A DNA stretch of 64,000 nucleotides from JBOFSQ01 sp051651625 (GCA_051651625.1 JBOFSQ010000065.1:186001-250000); one strand, 5' to 3'. Positions 25,405-35,163 are shown, counted from the first letter of the stretch. The notes: generated by a model from the sequence alone, not told the origin. Numbers and translations are program-made.

Positions 25405-25744
25405 TGTGTGATATTGTTGCCCTATGGTCAAAGGAAAAAAACTTGACAGACTATTCGTGTCCTTTGTGCACAATGTATGCTGTCCTGGAAATCGTGAACC
25501 GTTACCCGGTAACGCAATCCTCAAAAATGCAAATTTCAAGTCACTAGACTGGGATAGAACGGGCTTTTGGCCATGTGGATTCGACGTGGCGAGTGCAGCC
25601 AAAATTTTGCTACACCGGTTTACCTGATCCGATTCCGGTCTGCTCTATGATTTTTGCGGCGATAGGGTATACTCTTGCGTGTTGGTATTCGGGCAAGTTC
25701 GTCCGCTTCAACTTTCACCACGTTTTCCCAGTTGCATACACACC
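25405..25744. other. Intergenic stretch before the carboxynorspermidine-synthase-like gene
   Basis: No convincing gene. It holds a 13-bp palindrome GTTACCCGGTAAC (25501-25513) and a TATACT (25668-25673) that could be a -10 for the downstream gene, though no good -35 was found. A 67-codon frame at 25424-25627 has no ribosome site or recognisable motif. Confidence 0.4.
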
Positions 25745-26959
25745 ATGTTTCCGATTCTCATCATTGGCGCGGGCGGCGTTGGCCGCGTTGTGGCGCACAA
25801 GTGTGCGCAGCATTCCGAGGTTTTTGGCAATATCACGCTGGCCAGTCGCACGCAGAGTAAGTGCGACGAAATCGCGTCCGACATCAAGAAGCGTTACAAT
25901 CGCAACGTCGCAACGGCGAAGGTCGATGCCGACAGCGTCCCCGAACTCGTCGCGCTCTTGAAAGACGTGAAGCCGAAGTTGGTGATTCACGTCGCGCTGC
26001 CGTACCAAGACCTCACGATTATGGAGGCGTGTTTGCAGTGCGGCGTCGATTACCTCGATACCGCAAATTACGAACACCCCGACGAGGCGAAGTTCTGTTA
26101 CGCCCCGCAGTGGGCACTCCACAAAAAGTTCGCTGATGCTGGAATTATGGCACTTCTCGGAGGTGGATTCGATCCCGGGCAGACAAACGTCTACACCGCC
26201 TACGCACGCAAAAAACATTTCAAACGAATGCAGTTCGTCGATATTCTCGATTGCAACGCGGGCGACCACGGTTATCCGTTCGCCACGAACTTCAATCCCG
26301 AAATCAACATCCGCGAAGTATCAGCGAAGGGACGATTCTTTGAAAACGGCAAGTGGGTCGAGACGCCACCGCTCTCGGTCAAACGTGTTTTTGATTTTCC
26401 GCAAGTCGGGAATCGTGACATGTATTTGCTGTATCACGAAGAGATGGAATCGCTCACGAAACATTTCCCCGAAGTCGAGCGGATGCGATTTTGGATGACG
26501 TTCGGCGAATCGTACCTGACGCATCTTCGCGTTTTGGAAAACGTCGGCATGACGCGGATTGATCCTGTGATGTTCAAGGGACGCGAGATTGTACCGCTCC
26601 AGTTTTTGAAAGCGTTACTTCCTGATCCGGCGTCGCTCGGCGCGAGAACAAAAGGGAAAACGTGCATCGGCGTTTTCGTAAGTGGAGAGTCGCAGAGTGG
26701 TTCGCAGCAGAACTACTTCGTCTACAATGTCTGCGACCACGAAGAGTGTTTCGCCGAAACCGGCGCGCAGGGCGTGAGTTACACGACGGGCGTACCGTGC
26801 GCACTGGCAGCGAAGTTGATGCTAACGAACGAATGGCGCGGCAGCGGCGTCTTCAACATGGAACAGTTCGACCCAGAAATCTTCATGTCCCAAATCGGTG
26901 ACTGGGGACTGCCGTGGAAGGAAACTTTTCCGACTGACCGCGCTGCGATTGATGCGTAG
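25745..26959 (+). CDS. Saccharopine-dehydrogenase-family enzyme, probable carboxynorspermidine synthase
   Basis: A 404-residue NAD(P)-dependent enzyme. Rossmann start FPILIIGAGGVGRVVAHK, then ITLASRTQSKCDEIA and VIHVALPYQDLTIMEACLQ, GVDYLDTANYEHPDEAKF. The length and the GGGFDPGQTNVYTAYA motif fit carboxynorspermidine/carboxyspermidine dehydrogenases, which make polyamines from aspartate semialdehyde and a diamine, rather than the lysine-pathway enzyme. The partner decarboxylase (NspC-like) is not in the window. The ATG at 25745 starts the Rossmann strand directly; the 22-codon extension upstream is unlikely. Cytoplasmic. Confidence 0.82.
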   Translation: MFPILIIGAGGVGRVVAHKCAQHSEVFGNITLASRTQSKCDEIASDIKKRYNRNVATAKVDADSVPELVALLKDVKPKLVIHVALPYQDLTIMEACLQCGVDYLDTANYEHPDEAKFCYAPQWALHKKFADAGIMALLGGGFDPGQTNVYTAYARKKHFKRMQFVDILDCNAGDHGYPFATNFNPEINIREVSAKGRFFENGKWVETPPLSVKRVFDFPQVGNRDMYLLYHEEMESLTKHFPEVERMRFWMTFGESYLTHLRVLENVGMTRIDPVMFKGREIVPLQFLKALLPDPASLGARTKGKTCIGVFVSGESQSGSQQNYFVYNVCDHEECFAETGAQGVSYTTGVPCALAAKLMLTNEWRGSGVFNMEQFDPEIFMSQIGDWGLPWKETFPTDRAAIDA

Positions 26960-26995
26960 TGTGGCAATGCTGTGTTCTACGCCGAATGACACTTC

Positions 26996-27025
26996 TCACT
27001 CGCTTACGCTTCCCGCTCTGATTTT
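26996..27025 (-). repeat. Repeat C copy 3
   Basis: A single unit in reverse orientation (CACTCGCTTACGCTTCCCGC + TCTGATTTT), between convergent genes. Confidence 0.8.
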
Positions 27026-27044
27026 GTGAACGGATTCCAGTCTC

Positions 27045-28574
27045 TCACTTCACCGGCAGTTTTACGGTGAATGTTGCGCCGTCGCCTTCGCCGGTACTCA
27101 TTGCGGTTAGGGAACCGCCGTGGTCGGCGACGATCCGGTGCGAAATCGAAAGGCCCAAACCGGTCCCCGGTTTTCCGCCGCGACGCTGCGTGAAGAACGG
27201 TTCAAAAACGTTCTTGAGTACGTCAACGTTCATGCCGCAACCGTTGTCGGTCACAGTCAAAATTGCGTTATCAACTTCGTTTGCCAGCGCGACGACAATT
27301 CGTCCGCCGTCGCCGGTCGCTTCGCATGCGTTCGTCAGCAGATTGAGAATCACCTGCTTGATCTCTTGCGGCGAGACCGATGCTGAAACATTGCTGTCGA
27401 GATCGAGAACAATTTCTTTGTTGCGGTACTGTCCTTGCGTTGTGATGATCGTAATCATGTCTTCGACGAGCGGCGCAAGCGCGACAGTTTCACACCGCCC
27501 CGACGGTGCCCGCGCGAGTCCCAAGAGACGCTCCGTAATCCCCTGACAACGAAACGCCTCGTCTTGGATGACGCGAAGGTATTGCGTGGCCTTGGATGAT
27601 TTGATGTCGATCTGTTTTTGTAGCGACTCGGCACACATCGCTATCGCAGCAAGCGGATTGTTGATCTCGTGCGCGACTCCGGCGGCGAGGAAACCGACAC
27701 TCGCAAGCCGCTCGTTTTGCAACGCCTCGGCGGTTCGTTCGCGGACTTGTCGGTTGAGGTCATCGCTGATTGCTTGGAAGCGGCGCGTCATTTCGTTCAT
27801 CGCTTCGGCGAGTTCGGCCATCTCGTCGTGCGACGTGAGCACGATGCGGTGTGCGAGATTTCCCGCCGCCACCAGCCGCGAACCTTCAACGATGCGGTGA
27901 AGCGGTTGTGTCATCCAGCGTGAAAAAAGATAGAACGTCAAAAACATCGCGCCGCCTGCGAGACCGAGAAGAACAACCGTCCACCAAAGAAGTCGCGTGC
28001 TGCCGCGGCGTGTTGCGTCGGCGCGTTCTTTGAGTTGGTCGAAAAGTAAGTTCGTAAGTTTTTCGGTTTCGCTCCGAAGTGTGTCGAGGGCACGGCTCAT
28101 CGTTTCGAGCGATTCGAGATCGTTGTACCAAACGTCTTTGCTTGTTGTGGTTTTGATTGTGTCGAGAGGTTCGCGCATTGCGCGAAAAGTTTCCCAAAAC
28201 GGTGCGTCGCGTTTTGCGTGTTCTTCCGGCGAACCGAACGACTTTGAATAGTTGACGCACTCCTTTTGAAACGCGACCAGTTCTTTCTCAAATGCGTTTG
28301 CCTTTTGGCTCCGTTCGGTGGCGAAGAGCGTCGCAACTCTGCTGAACGTGAGTGTGAACCGAACTTCGAGGAGCGATTCGCGGAGTTTGTCAACGCCGCG
28401 AACGAGCTGCGTCTGCTGCGGCGCGGCACTCGCGCTCTCTTCGGTACTCTGTACCAAGTCGCGGTAGTCGAATATCAGCCGCACCGTCGCCACGCCAAGA
28501 CAGAGCACCACAAACAGCGGCAACATTTGCAGCAACAAAATGCGAGCACGAATTGTTCGCGGAAAGAGTGACAT
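27045..28574 (-). CDS. Membrane sensor histidine kinase
   Basis: A 509-residue kinase. It has an N-terminal membrane helix (LLLQMLPLFVVLCLGVATV), a periplasmic helical sensor of about 150 residues, a second helix (WTVVLLGLAGGAMFLTFYLF), HAMP, a HisKA box with the phosphorylatable His in GVAHEINNPLAAIAM, and a HATPase domain with N box (LNLLTNACEATGDGG), G1 (TDNGCGMN) and G2 (GKPGTGLGLSI). No response regulator is adjacent. The start at 28574 drops eight upstream codons that run into repeat sequence. The signal is unknown. Confidence 0.9.
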   Translation of the reverse strand: MSLFPRTIRARILLLQMLPLFVVLCLGVATVRLIFDYRDLVQSTEESASAAPQQTQLVRGVDKLRESLLEVRFTLTFSRVATLFATERSQKANAFEKELVAFQKECVNYSKSFGSPEEHAKRDAPFWETFRAMREPLDTIKTTTSKDVWYNDLESLETMSRALDTLRSETEKLTNLLFDQLKERADATRRGSTRLLWWTVVLLGLAGGAMFLTFYLFSRWMTQPLHRIVEGSRLVAAGNLAHRIVLTSHDEMAELAEAMNEMTRRFQAISDDLNRQVRERTAEALQNERLASVGFLAAGVAHEINNPLAAIAMCAESLQKQIDIKSSKATQYLRVIQDEAFRCQGITERLLGLARAPSGRCETVALAPLVEDMITIITTQGQYRNKEIVLDLDSNVSASVSPQEIKQVILNLLTNACEATGDGGRIVVALANEVDNAILTVTDNGCGMNVDVLKNVFEPFFTQRRGGKPGTGLGLSISHRIVADHGGSLTAMSTGEGDGATFTVKLPVK

Positions 28575-28611
28575 TGTGGTTTGATTCCGTGTAACCATTC
28601 ACAGACTGTTT

Positions 28612-28638
28612 CGTCATTCCTGCGTAGGCAGGAATCCA
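28612..28638 (+). repeat. Repeat D copy 1 (dRS3/REP-like)
   Basis: CGTCATTCCTGCGTAGGCAG + GAATCC, a palindrome with an 8-bp centre. It forms the left arm of the composite structure that includes repeat A copy 2. Preceded by GTAACCATTCACAGACTG, the inverted form of the right-end sequence of other copies. Confidence 0.8.
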
Positions 28639-28670
28639 AATCACACGCTTCAAACAGACGCGATAGCGTT

Positions 28671-28881
28671 GCCCCAATGGGGCAGCAAGAACTTAGCCGT
28701 GGGTGAGCGGAGCGAACCCACGGTACGGAACCACAACGATACTGATAGCCCCAACGGGGCGAAATAATTCAGAAGGCCTGTTCTTACGCCCCGTTGGGGC
28801 TACGGATTGTGTTGGTCGCGTACCGTGGGTTCGCGGAATACCGCTCACCCACGGCTAAGTTCTTATCGCCCCGTTGGGGCG
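28671..28881. repeat. Repeat A copy 2, long imperfect palindrome
   Basis: CCCCAATGGGG / CCCCAACGGGG cores with mirrored TTAGCCGTGGGTGAGCGG and CCGCTCACCCACGGCTAA arms fill the gap between the histidine kinase start and the TolC gene stop. No gene is present. Confidence 0.82.
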
Positions 28882-28964
28882 TGGGATTCTCGATGCAATG
28901 GAATGCAATCGTGTCAGTTTACGTTTGCTCTGCGGAACGGATAAATCCGTTCCCTACTCACCAC

Positions 28965-30200
28965 TCACTCCGCGTTCAGCGCACCGGAGAGCAGTTCATA
29001 TTCCAACTCGGTTCGCACGGTGGCGAGGCGTTCAAAGGCGTCGAGATATTCTAGTTCGACTTGTGCGAGTGTTCGCTGCGCGATCAAAACGTCGAGCGAC
29101 GAGCACTCGCCGTGCGTGTAACTGATCGACATCAGTTTGAGCATCTCGCGGGCGTCGGCAAGTAGCGACGTGGTGTAAAATTGCCAAGTGCTGTACGCGG
29201 CCTCGTACTCGGCGAGTCTTTCGGCGAGACGCGATTGGAGCGAGAGTCGTGCGCGGTCGGCGTTGTGTTGTGCAGAGGCGACACGGTGCTGCGACGCGAG
29301 AATCGCCCCTTGATTACGGTTCGCCGTTCGCAGCGGAATCATCACGCCGAGTGAGACGATTCCTTCGCGCGTTTCGGTGTCGTAGAGCATCGCCGCCGAA
29401 GTTGTGACGTTGCGACAGTTCTCAGCGCGGGCCTTCGCAAGCTCGGCTTGCGCGGCGGCGATCTCGGCGTAACGCTGCTGCATTTCAGGACTCGTCGCCA
29501 GCATCGCAGCCTCGTTTATGCCAAGGTCGTGCATGATTCGTCCCGTCGAAACGTCGGACGGTGGAACGATCACAACGCCCCGCATCTCGCGTCCGATGAG
29601 GAGACCGAGTTGCTGCTGAAGTCCTTCGAGTCGCCGCGTCTCTTCGCGTTCGGCGGTGACGCGACGATTGAGTTCGATCTTTTCTTGTAGCAGTTCGGCG
29701 CGAGAAATTTCGAGAGCCGCAAGACGTTTTTCGTTGGCCGCGAGCGACTGCGCAATCGTCTCAATGAGACGAAGATGACAAGTCAAACGCTGCTGCGAAA
29801 AGTAGATGCGATAACCGAGCAACGTCACATCGGCAGCGGCGCGACGCCGTGCGGTGTCGCATGCCGCGCGGGCTGCATTCGACTGCTCTACGACAACTTT
29901 CTGTCGCGCCGATAACGTCGCCGATGGCGTGAACGTCTTCTCAATGGCGACGCCTTGCTGTCCCGCCGAATTGCCAGCACCAATAGTGTCGGCGACCCAG
30001 CCGACGTTCGGATTTTCGCCAAGCCCCGCCTGAATCCAATCGCCGCGCACCGCACGCCACTCGGAAAGTGCCTTCCGTACCGCCGGATGCTGGTCACTCC
30101 CCCACGCGCGAAGCTCGTCAATCGTCATCGAATCGCCACGCGCAAACGATTGCGACACAACAACCACAACTATCAACAAACTCATGAATCGAACTGTCAT
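28965..30200 (-). CDS. TolC-like outer-membrane efflux protein
   Basis: A 411-residue protein with a signal peptide (FMSLLIVVVVVSQSFA-RGD). Two long helical repeats follow, with RAWGSDQHPAVRKALSEWRA at the start of the first and a second series of coiled-coil helices (about 215-400: RYAEIAAAQAELAKARAE), the pattern of outer membrane factors. It should form the outer channel of the tripartite pump whose adaptor and permease are divergently transcribed from 30334. The ATG at 30200 has AGGAG 8 bp upstream; a GTG one codon earlier is the alternative. Confidence 0.85.
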   Translation of the reverse strand: MTVRFMSLLIVVVVVSQSFARGDSMTIDELRAWGSDQHPAVRKALSEWRAVRGDWIQAGLGENPNVGWVADTIGAGNSAGQQGVAIEKTFTPSATLSARQKVVVEQSNAARAACDTARRRAAADVTLLGYRIYFSQQRLTCHLRLIETIAQSLAANEKRLAALEISRAELLQEKIELNRRVTAEREETRRLEGLQQQLGLLIGREMRGVVIVPPSDVSTGRIMHDLGINEAAMLATSPEMQQRYAEIAAAQAELAKARAENCRNVTTSAAMLYDTETREGIVSLGVMIPLRTANRNQGAILASQHRVASAQHNADRARLSLQSRLAERLAEYEAAYSTWQFYTTSLLADAREMLKLMSISYTHGECSSLDVLIAQRTLAQVELEYLDAFERLATVRTELEYELLSGALNAE

Positions 30201-30291
30201 CACATTTTCTCCTAGGGCACCGCTTCTATTATCGGGCGTTACAGCTAGAATAATGATGCCGTTCGATTCCGCTGGCAGAATGCGAAAACTC

Positions 30292-30319
30292 TTGTCAGCG
30301 TCGCTGGTTTGCCTACACT
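30292..30319 (+). promoter_or_regulatory. Possible promoter of the efflux adaptor gene
   Basis: TTGTCA (30292-30297), a 16-bp spacer and TACACT (30314-30319) lie 14 bp before the ATG at 30334, giving a very short leader. Moderate match only. Confidence 0.35.
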
Positions 30320-30333
30320 TCCCATATATTCAC

Positions 30334-31776
30334 ATGAAACGTCGTCTCTATAAAATCGCTCGCGCCGTTGTGGCTGCGGGTTTTGTGATTGTGCTATCGC
30401 TGGTAGCGTTTTACTTCGTCGCCGCAAACGTACCGGCTGTTCGCACCGGCGTCGGCGAGTTCGTTCACGGTACGTCGCTCGAACCGCTTGTCGCGCGGAT
30501 TTGGCCGATGCACGAAGACGCAGAACCAGTCGCCGAAAAGAGTGCGCCGCAGGCGATTGTCGAGGTCGCCATTTCGCCGACAGCGGCCAAAAATATCGGC
30601 CTCTACGGCGACGCAATCATCACGCTGCAACCCGCCGACTTCCCAAAGACGATAACGTTTCCCGCTGTCGTCGCCGAACACGTCGGGCGAACAACAATCG
30701 CCGTCGCATCGCCAGTGGCGGGAATCGTTGAAAAAATCTATCACGAAGCAGGCGTCGCCGTAACGCCGGGTGAGCCACTCTTCGACATCGCACTCAACCA
30801 GCAAACGATGATCGAAGAACAAAACGCATACCTCGCACTCCTTCAAAAACGCAAGGTCAATCAAACAGAGCTAGAGCGAATCGCCCAGCTCGATGCCGAC
30901 ATCGTACCACGTCAGCGGCGCGAACTTCTCTACGCGCAGGAGCAGATCGAACTCGACATCGCGCTACAGCGCAACATCCTCATCTCGCACGGATTGAGTC
31001 TACCGATGATAACCGAGTCGCTCGACGGTGAAGGGCAGATCGTTCGCACAATAACAATCACCGCCCCCGCCGGCCACAAGACAGAAACCGACGAAGGCGA
31101 CCCGCTCACACTCGATTCGCTCGCGGTGACGGCGGGCCAAAAAGTCGATGTCGGCGAGACGCTCTGCAACGTCTCCGACCTGTGCGAACTAGTAATTCGC
31201 GGCAGGGCGTTCGCAAACAGAGAAACCGACCTCAACAAAGCACTCGCGTCGCAGAGCCACGTTTCGGCGGTGTTTGAAGGCGACCAAGGGAAACGCGAAA
31301 CCGTAAACAACTTGCGACTTCAATCTATCGCCAATCGAATCGACACCGCCAGCGGGACGCTGCAATGTTACGTCGATCTCACAAACGAACACCAAATCCA
31401 CGAACTCGCTGGGAATCCGCCACGCAGATACGCACAGTGGCGTTTCAAACCCGGCCAAAGGTGCGAACTTCACGTTGAATACGAAACGCTCCCACAAGTC
31501 TTCGTCGTCCCCGCAGACGCCATCGCGCACGACATCGTTGAGACAAGCGTCTTCGCGTGGGTCGGCATGGAAGGCGACGACGCCGTTTGGCGAAAAACGC
31601 CCGTTCACATCATCCACAAAACCAAAGATGTAGCGGTCATCGCAAACGACGGCGCAATCTTTCCGGGTACGAAAATCGCCGCAAAAGGAGCAAGCCTACT
31701 CCTCGCCGCACTCACCGCCGCCAACCAAAAAGGGAGCGGCGGCGGAGGCGTGCAACACGGCGATCATGTTCATTGA
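30334..31776 (+). CDS. RND efflux periplasmic adaptor (HlyD/CusB-like)
   Basis: A 480-residue membrane fusion protein. One N-terminal membrane helix (AVVAAGFVIVLSLVAFYFV) is followed by a periplasmic part with a split lipoyl domain: VASPVAGIVEKIYHEAGVAV and, after the helical hairpin (about 165-240), SLAVTAGQKVDVGETLCNVSD. A beta-barrel domain follows (HVSAVFEGDQGKRETVN, WRFKPGQRCELHVEYE). It would bridge the permease at 31864 and the TolC-like protein. Its start at 30334 omits 50 codons running back into the promoter region. No metal-binding N-terminal cluster is obvious. The C-terminal end is Gly-rich. Confidence 0.87.
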   Translation: MKRRLYKIARAVVAAGFVIVLSLVAFYFVAANVPAVRTGVGEFVHGTSLEPLVARIWPMHEDAEPVAEKSAPQAIVEVAISPTAAKNIGLYGDAIITLQPADFPKTITFPAVVAEHVGRTTIAVASPVAGIVEKIYHEAGVAVTPGEPLFDIALNQQTMIEEQNAYLALLQKRKVNQTELERIAQLDADIVPRQRRELLYAQEQIELDIALQRNILISHGLSLPMITESLDGEGQIVRTITITAPAGHKTETDEGDPLTLDSLAVTAGQKVDVGETLCNVSDLCELVIRGRAFANRETDLNKALASQSHVSAVFEGDQGKRETVNNLRLQSIANRIDTASGTLQCYVDLTNEHQIHELAGNPPRRYAQWRFKPGQRCELHVEYETLPQVFVVPADAIAHDIVETSVFAWVGMEGDDAVWRKTPVHIIHKTKDVAVIANDGAIFPGTKIAAKGASLLLAALTAANQKGSGGGGVQHGDHVH

Positions 31777-31785
31777 TCGTTAGCT

Positions 31786-31824
31786 ATAGGCCCTATAGGC
31801 CCTATAAGTCCTATAGGGCCTATT
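31786..31824. repeat. TAGGCCCTATA palindromic repeat
   Basis: Two copies of ATAGGCCCT and an inverted AGGGCCTAT form a stem in the 87-bp gap between adaptor and permease genes. It could attenuate transcription of the permease. Confidence 0.6.
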
Positions 31825-31833
31825 GATCTTCTG

Positions 31834-31863
31834 CCACTCGCTTACGCTTCGTGCTCTGATTTT
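31834..31863 (-). repeat. Repeat C copy 4
   Basis: One reverse-oriented unit ending immediately before the ATG of the RND permease; the normal Shine-Dalgarno position is therefore occupied by repeat sequence (CTCTGATTTT). Confidence 0.82.
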
Positions 31864-34800
31864 ATGTTCACATCAATCATAAACTTTTCGCTTCACAATC
31901 GCCTCTTGGTTTTGGCGTTGTCGGTGCTGCTGATTGTCTTTGGCGGTTATCGCGCGACGCTTTTGCCGGTTGACGTGCTTCCCGATTTGAGTCGTCCGCG
32001 CGTGATCGTGATGGCGGAGTGTCTCGGCATGGCACCCGAAGAAGTCGAGACGCTCGTGACGGTTCCGATGGAGATGTACCTCAACGGCGCGAGCGGCGTT
32101 ACGACACTTCGTAGCAGTTCAACGTCTGGACTTTCGGTACTCACAATCGAGTTTGACTGGAGTATTGATCCGTTTCGTTGTCGCCAAATTGTCGAGGAAC
32201 GTTTGCAGCTTGCACGCGACCGGTTGCCTGCGGCGGTCACACCGCGAATGCTCCCGATGGCGTCGATGATGGGGCAAGTTATGTACCTCACACTTTGGGA
32301 CGAGGCGGAGCATCTCTCACCGATGGAGCTGCGTTCGCTTGCCGACCGCGTCGTGCGTCCGCGCATCTTGAACGCGGGCGGCGTTTCGGAAGTGCTCGTC
32401 ATCGGCGGCGACGTTCGGCAGTATCAAGTTCTCACGCGACTCGATGACATGTTCCGCAACCACGTCACACTCGCCGACATCCGCCGCGCACTCGAAGGGA
32501 GCAGCCGCAACGTCACCGGCGGCGTCCTCACCGGACAAGGCCCCGACGAACTGCTCGTGCGTTCAATCGGTCGCGTCGAAACCATCGACGACTTGCGTTC
32601 GCTCGTCGTCAAGGGCGACAACGATCCGCCGATTCTCCTCCACCAAGTTGCAGACATTGAAATCGCTCCAGCGGCGAAAGTCGGTGCGAGCGGAGTCTAC
32701 ATCAAAAACCCCGATGGTTCGACACTCTCGCGGCCAGCGGTGGTGCTCATCGTCGAGAAGCAAGTCAGCGAAGACACCCGCGCACTGTCGCAGCGAATCC
32801 TCAACATCGCCGCGAACATCCAAAAGACAATCAACATCGAATATCCCGACGTGCGAATCGTCCCGCTCTATCAGCAGCAGGCGTTCATCAATCTGGCGAT
32901 AGCGAACGTCCGCGAGGCGTTGATCTTGGGCGCGATTCTCATCGTGATTGTTCTCTCGCTGTTTCTGATGAACTTGCGTGCGACGTTAATCACCGTTCTT
33001 GCGATGCCGGTTTCGATCATAACTGCGTGCCTCATATTTGCGTGGTTCGGCCTCTCAATCAACACGATGACACTCGGCGGAATCGCCGTTGCAATAGGCG
33101 AACTCGTCGATGACGCCATCGTCGATGTCGAAAACATCTACCGCCGACTCCGCGAAAATTTTCAACGTAATCTCGACGAACAACTTTCAACGCTTGTGGT
33201 CGTCTTTCGAGCGAGCTGCGAAATTCGCAACTCGATAGTCTACGGGACGATGATTGTTGTGATCGTTTTCTTCCCGATATTTTTGCTGCCGGGGATGGAA
33301 GGGAAGATGTTCGCGCCGATGGGTGCGGCGTATGTCGTTTCGATATTGTCTTCGCTCGTCGCGTCGATTACGATAACGCCGGTACTCTCGTTTTGGCTGC
33401 TTCCGCCAAAAGCGCGGCGACACCGCGACCGCGAATCGTGGATTCTCCGCGTGGCGAAGTGGTGTGCAGAACTTGCGATTCGATTCAGTCTCACGTTTCC
33501 GAAAGCGATTCTCGCCGTGGCGGTTGTCGTAACGGCGTCGGCGGCACTCGTCTTCTTCACGCTGCCGCGCGACTTTATGCCACCGTTCAATGAAGGTGCG
33601 CCGCAAGTTAACGTATCGCTCGCGCCGGGGAAGTCACTTGCAACGAGTGAAGAGATCGCGTCGCGTGTTGCGCAGGAACTTTTGAAAATCGACGGCGTTC
33701 TCTCGGTCGTTCGCAAAACGGGGCGTGCCGAACTCGACGAACACGCCGTTCCGGTGAACATGTCGGAGATGCTCTGCACACTCGACCTTAAGTCGCCGCG
33801 CGGTATCAATGAGATTTTCGCCGATATTGAAAACGTAATCTCGCCCGAAAATCTCCCCGGCGTTGTCGCGTTTTACGACCAGCCGTTACAGCACCTCATC
33901 GCACACCTGCGAACGGGGACTCGTGCGAAGATAGCCATCAAGGTTCGCGGCGACGACCCGCTCATCTTGCGCAAGCGCGCAAACCAAATACAACAGATCA
34001 TCAGCGGTATTGCCGACATCGGAAACCCGCGAATCGACCCCGTTCAGAAAGACATCCCGCAAGTCCAGTTTCGTCTGCGGCGCGATGTGATGGCGACGTG
34101 CGGACTCATCCCCGAAGATGTCAGTGCGATGATCGAAATGGCGATGCAGGGCGTCGTTGCAACGCAGGTTCTCGAAGGGCGTTACGCAACCGACGTGCTG
34201 CTACGCATCAACGACTCCGACCGCGAAAATCTCGAAACGCTCGCACAAATACCGATCCAAACGCCGAGCGGCACGCTGCTACCACTCGCCGCCATCGCCG
34301 AGATCGACGCAAATGCAACCGGCCCGAGTCGCATCGATCACGAAGCGGGACAGACGCAGGTTACGATTCAAATGAACCCGCGGCTGCGCAGTTCGGTCGA
34401 TGTGAAAAACGACATCGACCGTGCCCTCGCTCCAAATCTTGCAGAACTCACGAGTCACAACGTTCACCTTGAAATCACTGGGCTTTTTCAGAGTGAACAG
34501 GAGTCGTCGCAGCGACTGCTTTTGCTTTCGTGTATATCGCTCGTGTCGATATTTCTGGTGCTCTACAGTATGTTTGGGTCGGCGAACATCGTGCTTCAAA
34601 TTATGTCGTCGCTTCCGCTTGCGCTTGTTGGTGCGGTGGCGGCGATAGTGGTAACGGGGCAAGCGCGTTCGATTCCGAATCTTGTCGGGATGATTGCGAT
34701 TTGCGGGATCGCGTCGCGGAACGGGATTTTGATCATCGACCATTATTTCCATCTGATGCGTGAAGAGGGCGAGTCGATGTCGAAAGAAATGATCGTCCGC

Positions 34801-35058
34801 GCGGGGCGTGACCGCGTTGCACCTGTTTTGATGACAGCACTAACTTCTATGCTCGGACTGCTGCCGCTCACGTTCTCGCCCGACACACCGGGCCGCGAGA
34901 TTCTCTACCCGATAGCAACGGTCGTCGTCGGTGGACTCTTCACGTCAACGCTCACCGAATTCTTCGTCCGCCCAGCACTGTTTTGGGTCTTTGGGAAGAA
35001 GGTGGTGGAGCTTCGTCATTCCCGCGAAGGCGGGAATGATGAACGTATACGCGAATAG
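31864..35058 (+). CDS. RND efflux permease, heavy-metal (HME/CusA-CzcA) type
   Basis: A 1064-residue inner-membrane proton antiporter. Twelve membrane segments surround two periplasmic loops. It has the HME-like start (DVLPDLSRPRVIVMAECLGM, PEEVETLVTVPME), the helix-4 charged motif GELVDDAIVDVENIYRRL and the loop VRKTGRAELDEHAVPVNMSE, which resembles the CusA/CzcA TGRAE region. Likely exports metal ions or related toxic compounds together with 30334-31776 and 28965-30200; the substrate cannot be fixed. The last 14 codons (from about HSREGGNDE) are translated repeat D, and the TAG stop overlaps the left end of repeat B copy 6. No classical ribosome site precedes the start. Confidence 0.9.
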   Translation: MFTSIINFSLHNRLLVLALSVLLIVFGGYRATLLPVDVLPDLSRPRVIVMAECLGMAPEEVETLVTVPMEMYLNGASGVTTLRSSSTSGLSVLTIEFDWSIDPFRCRQIVEERLQLARDRLPAAVTPRMLPMASMMGQVMYLTLWDEAEHLSPMELRSLADRVVRPRILNAGGVSEVLVIGGDVRQYQVLTRLDDMFRNHVTLADIRRALEGSSRNVTGGVLTGQGPDELLVRSIGRVETIDDLRSLVVKGDNDPPILLHQVADIEIAPAAKVGASGVYIKNPDGSTLSRPAVVLIVEKQVSEDTRALSQRILNIAANIQKTINIEYPDVRIVPLYQQQAFINLAIANVREALILGAILIVIVLSLFLMNLRATLITVLAMPVSIITACLIFAWFGLSINTMTLGGIAVAIGELVDDAIVDVENIYRRLRENFQRNLDEQLSTLVVVFRASCEIRNSIVYGTMIVVIVFFPIFLLPGMEGKMFAPMGAAYVVSILSSLVASITITPVLSFWLLPPKARRHRDRESWILRVAKWCAELAIRFSLTFPKAILAVAVVVTASAALVFFTLPRDFMPPFNEGAPQVNVSLAPGKSLATSEEIASRVAQELLKIDGVLSVVRKTGRAELDEHAVPVNMSEMLCTLDLKSPRGINEIFADIENVISPENLPGVVAFYDQPLQHLIAHLRTGTRAKIAIKVRGDDPLILRKRANQIQQIISGIADIGNPRIDPVQKDIPQVQFRLRRDVMATCGLIPEDVSAMIEMAMQGVVATQVLEGRYATDVLLRINDSDRENLETLAQIPIQTPSGTLLPLAAIAEIDANATGPSRIDHEAGQTQVTIQMNPRLRSSVDVKNDIDRALAPNLAELTSHNVHLEITGLFQSEQESSQRLLLLSCISLVSIFLVLYSMFGSANIVLQIMSSLPLALVGAVAAIVVTGQARSIPNLVGMIAICGIASRNGILIIDHYFHLMREEGESMSKEMIVRAGRDRVAPVLMTALTSMLGLLPLTFSPDTPGREILYPIATVVVGGLFTSTLTEFFVRPALFWVFGKKVVELRHSREGGNDERIRE
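35014..35041 (+). repeat. Repeat D copy 2, inside the permease 3' end
   Basis: CGTCATTCCCGCGAAGGCGG + GAATGATG, a near-perfect palindrome. It is read through by the permease gene and forms its C-terminal tail. Confidence 0.82.
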
Positions 35059-35163
35059 ACCTGTTCGGAAACTTGCACTCACACTGCGGTTCGGCATAGC
35101 CGAACCCTTCAACGCCTGCGGCGTATGCCAACTGGAGGGTTCGGCTATGCCCGAACCTGAACC
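35057..35163 (+). repeat. Repeat B copy 6 (MITE-like), right end missing
   Basis: The left end AGACCTGTTCGGAAACTTGC is intact; the two hairpins and CGCCTGCGGCG follow, but the right terminal repeat is absent. Its first bases overlap the TAG stop of the RND permease. Confidence 0.85.

Noticed and set aside
25424..25627. 67-codon small gene
   Set aside because: No ribosome site or motif was found and an overlapping opposite-strand frame of similar length exists.
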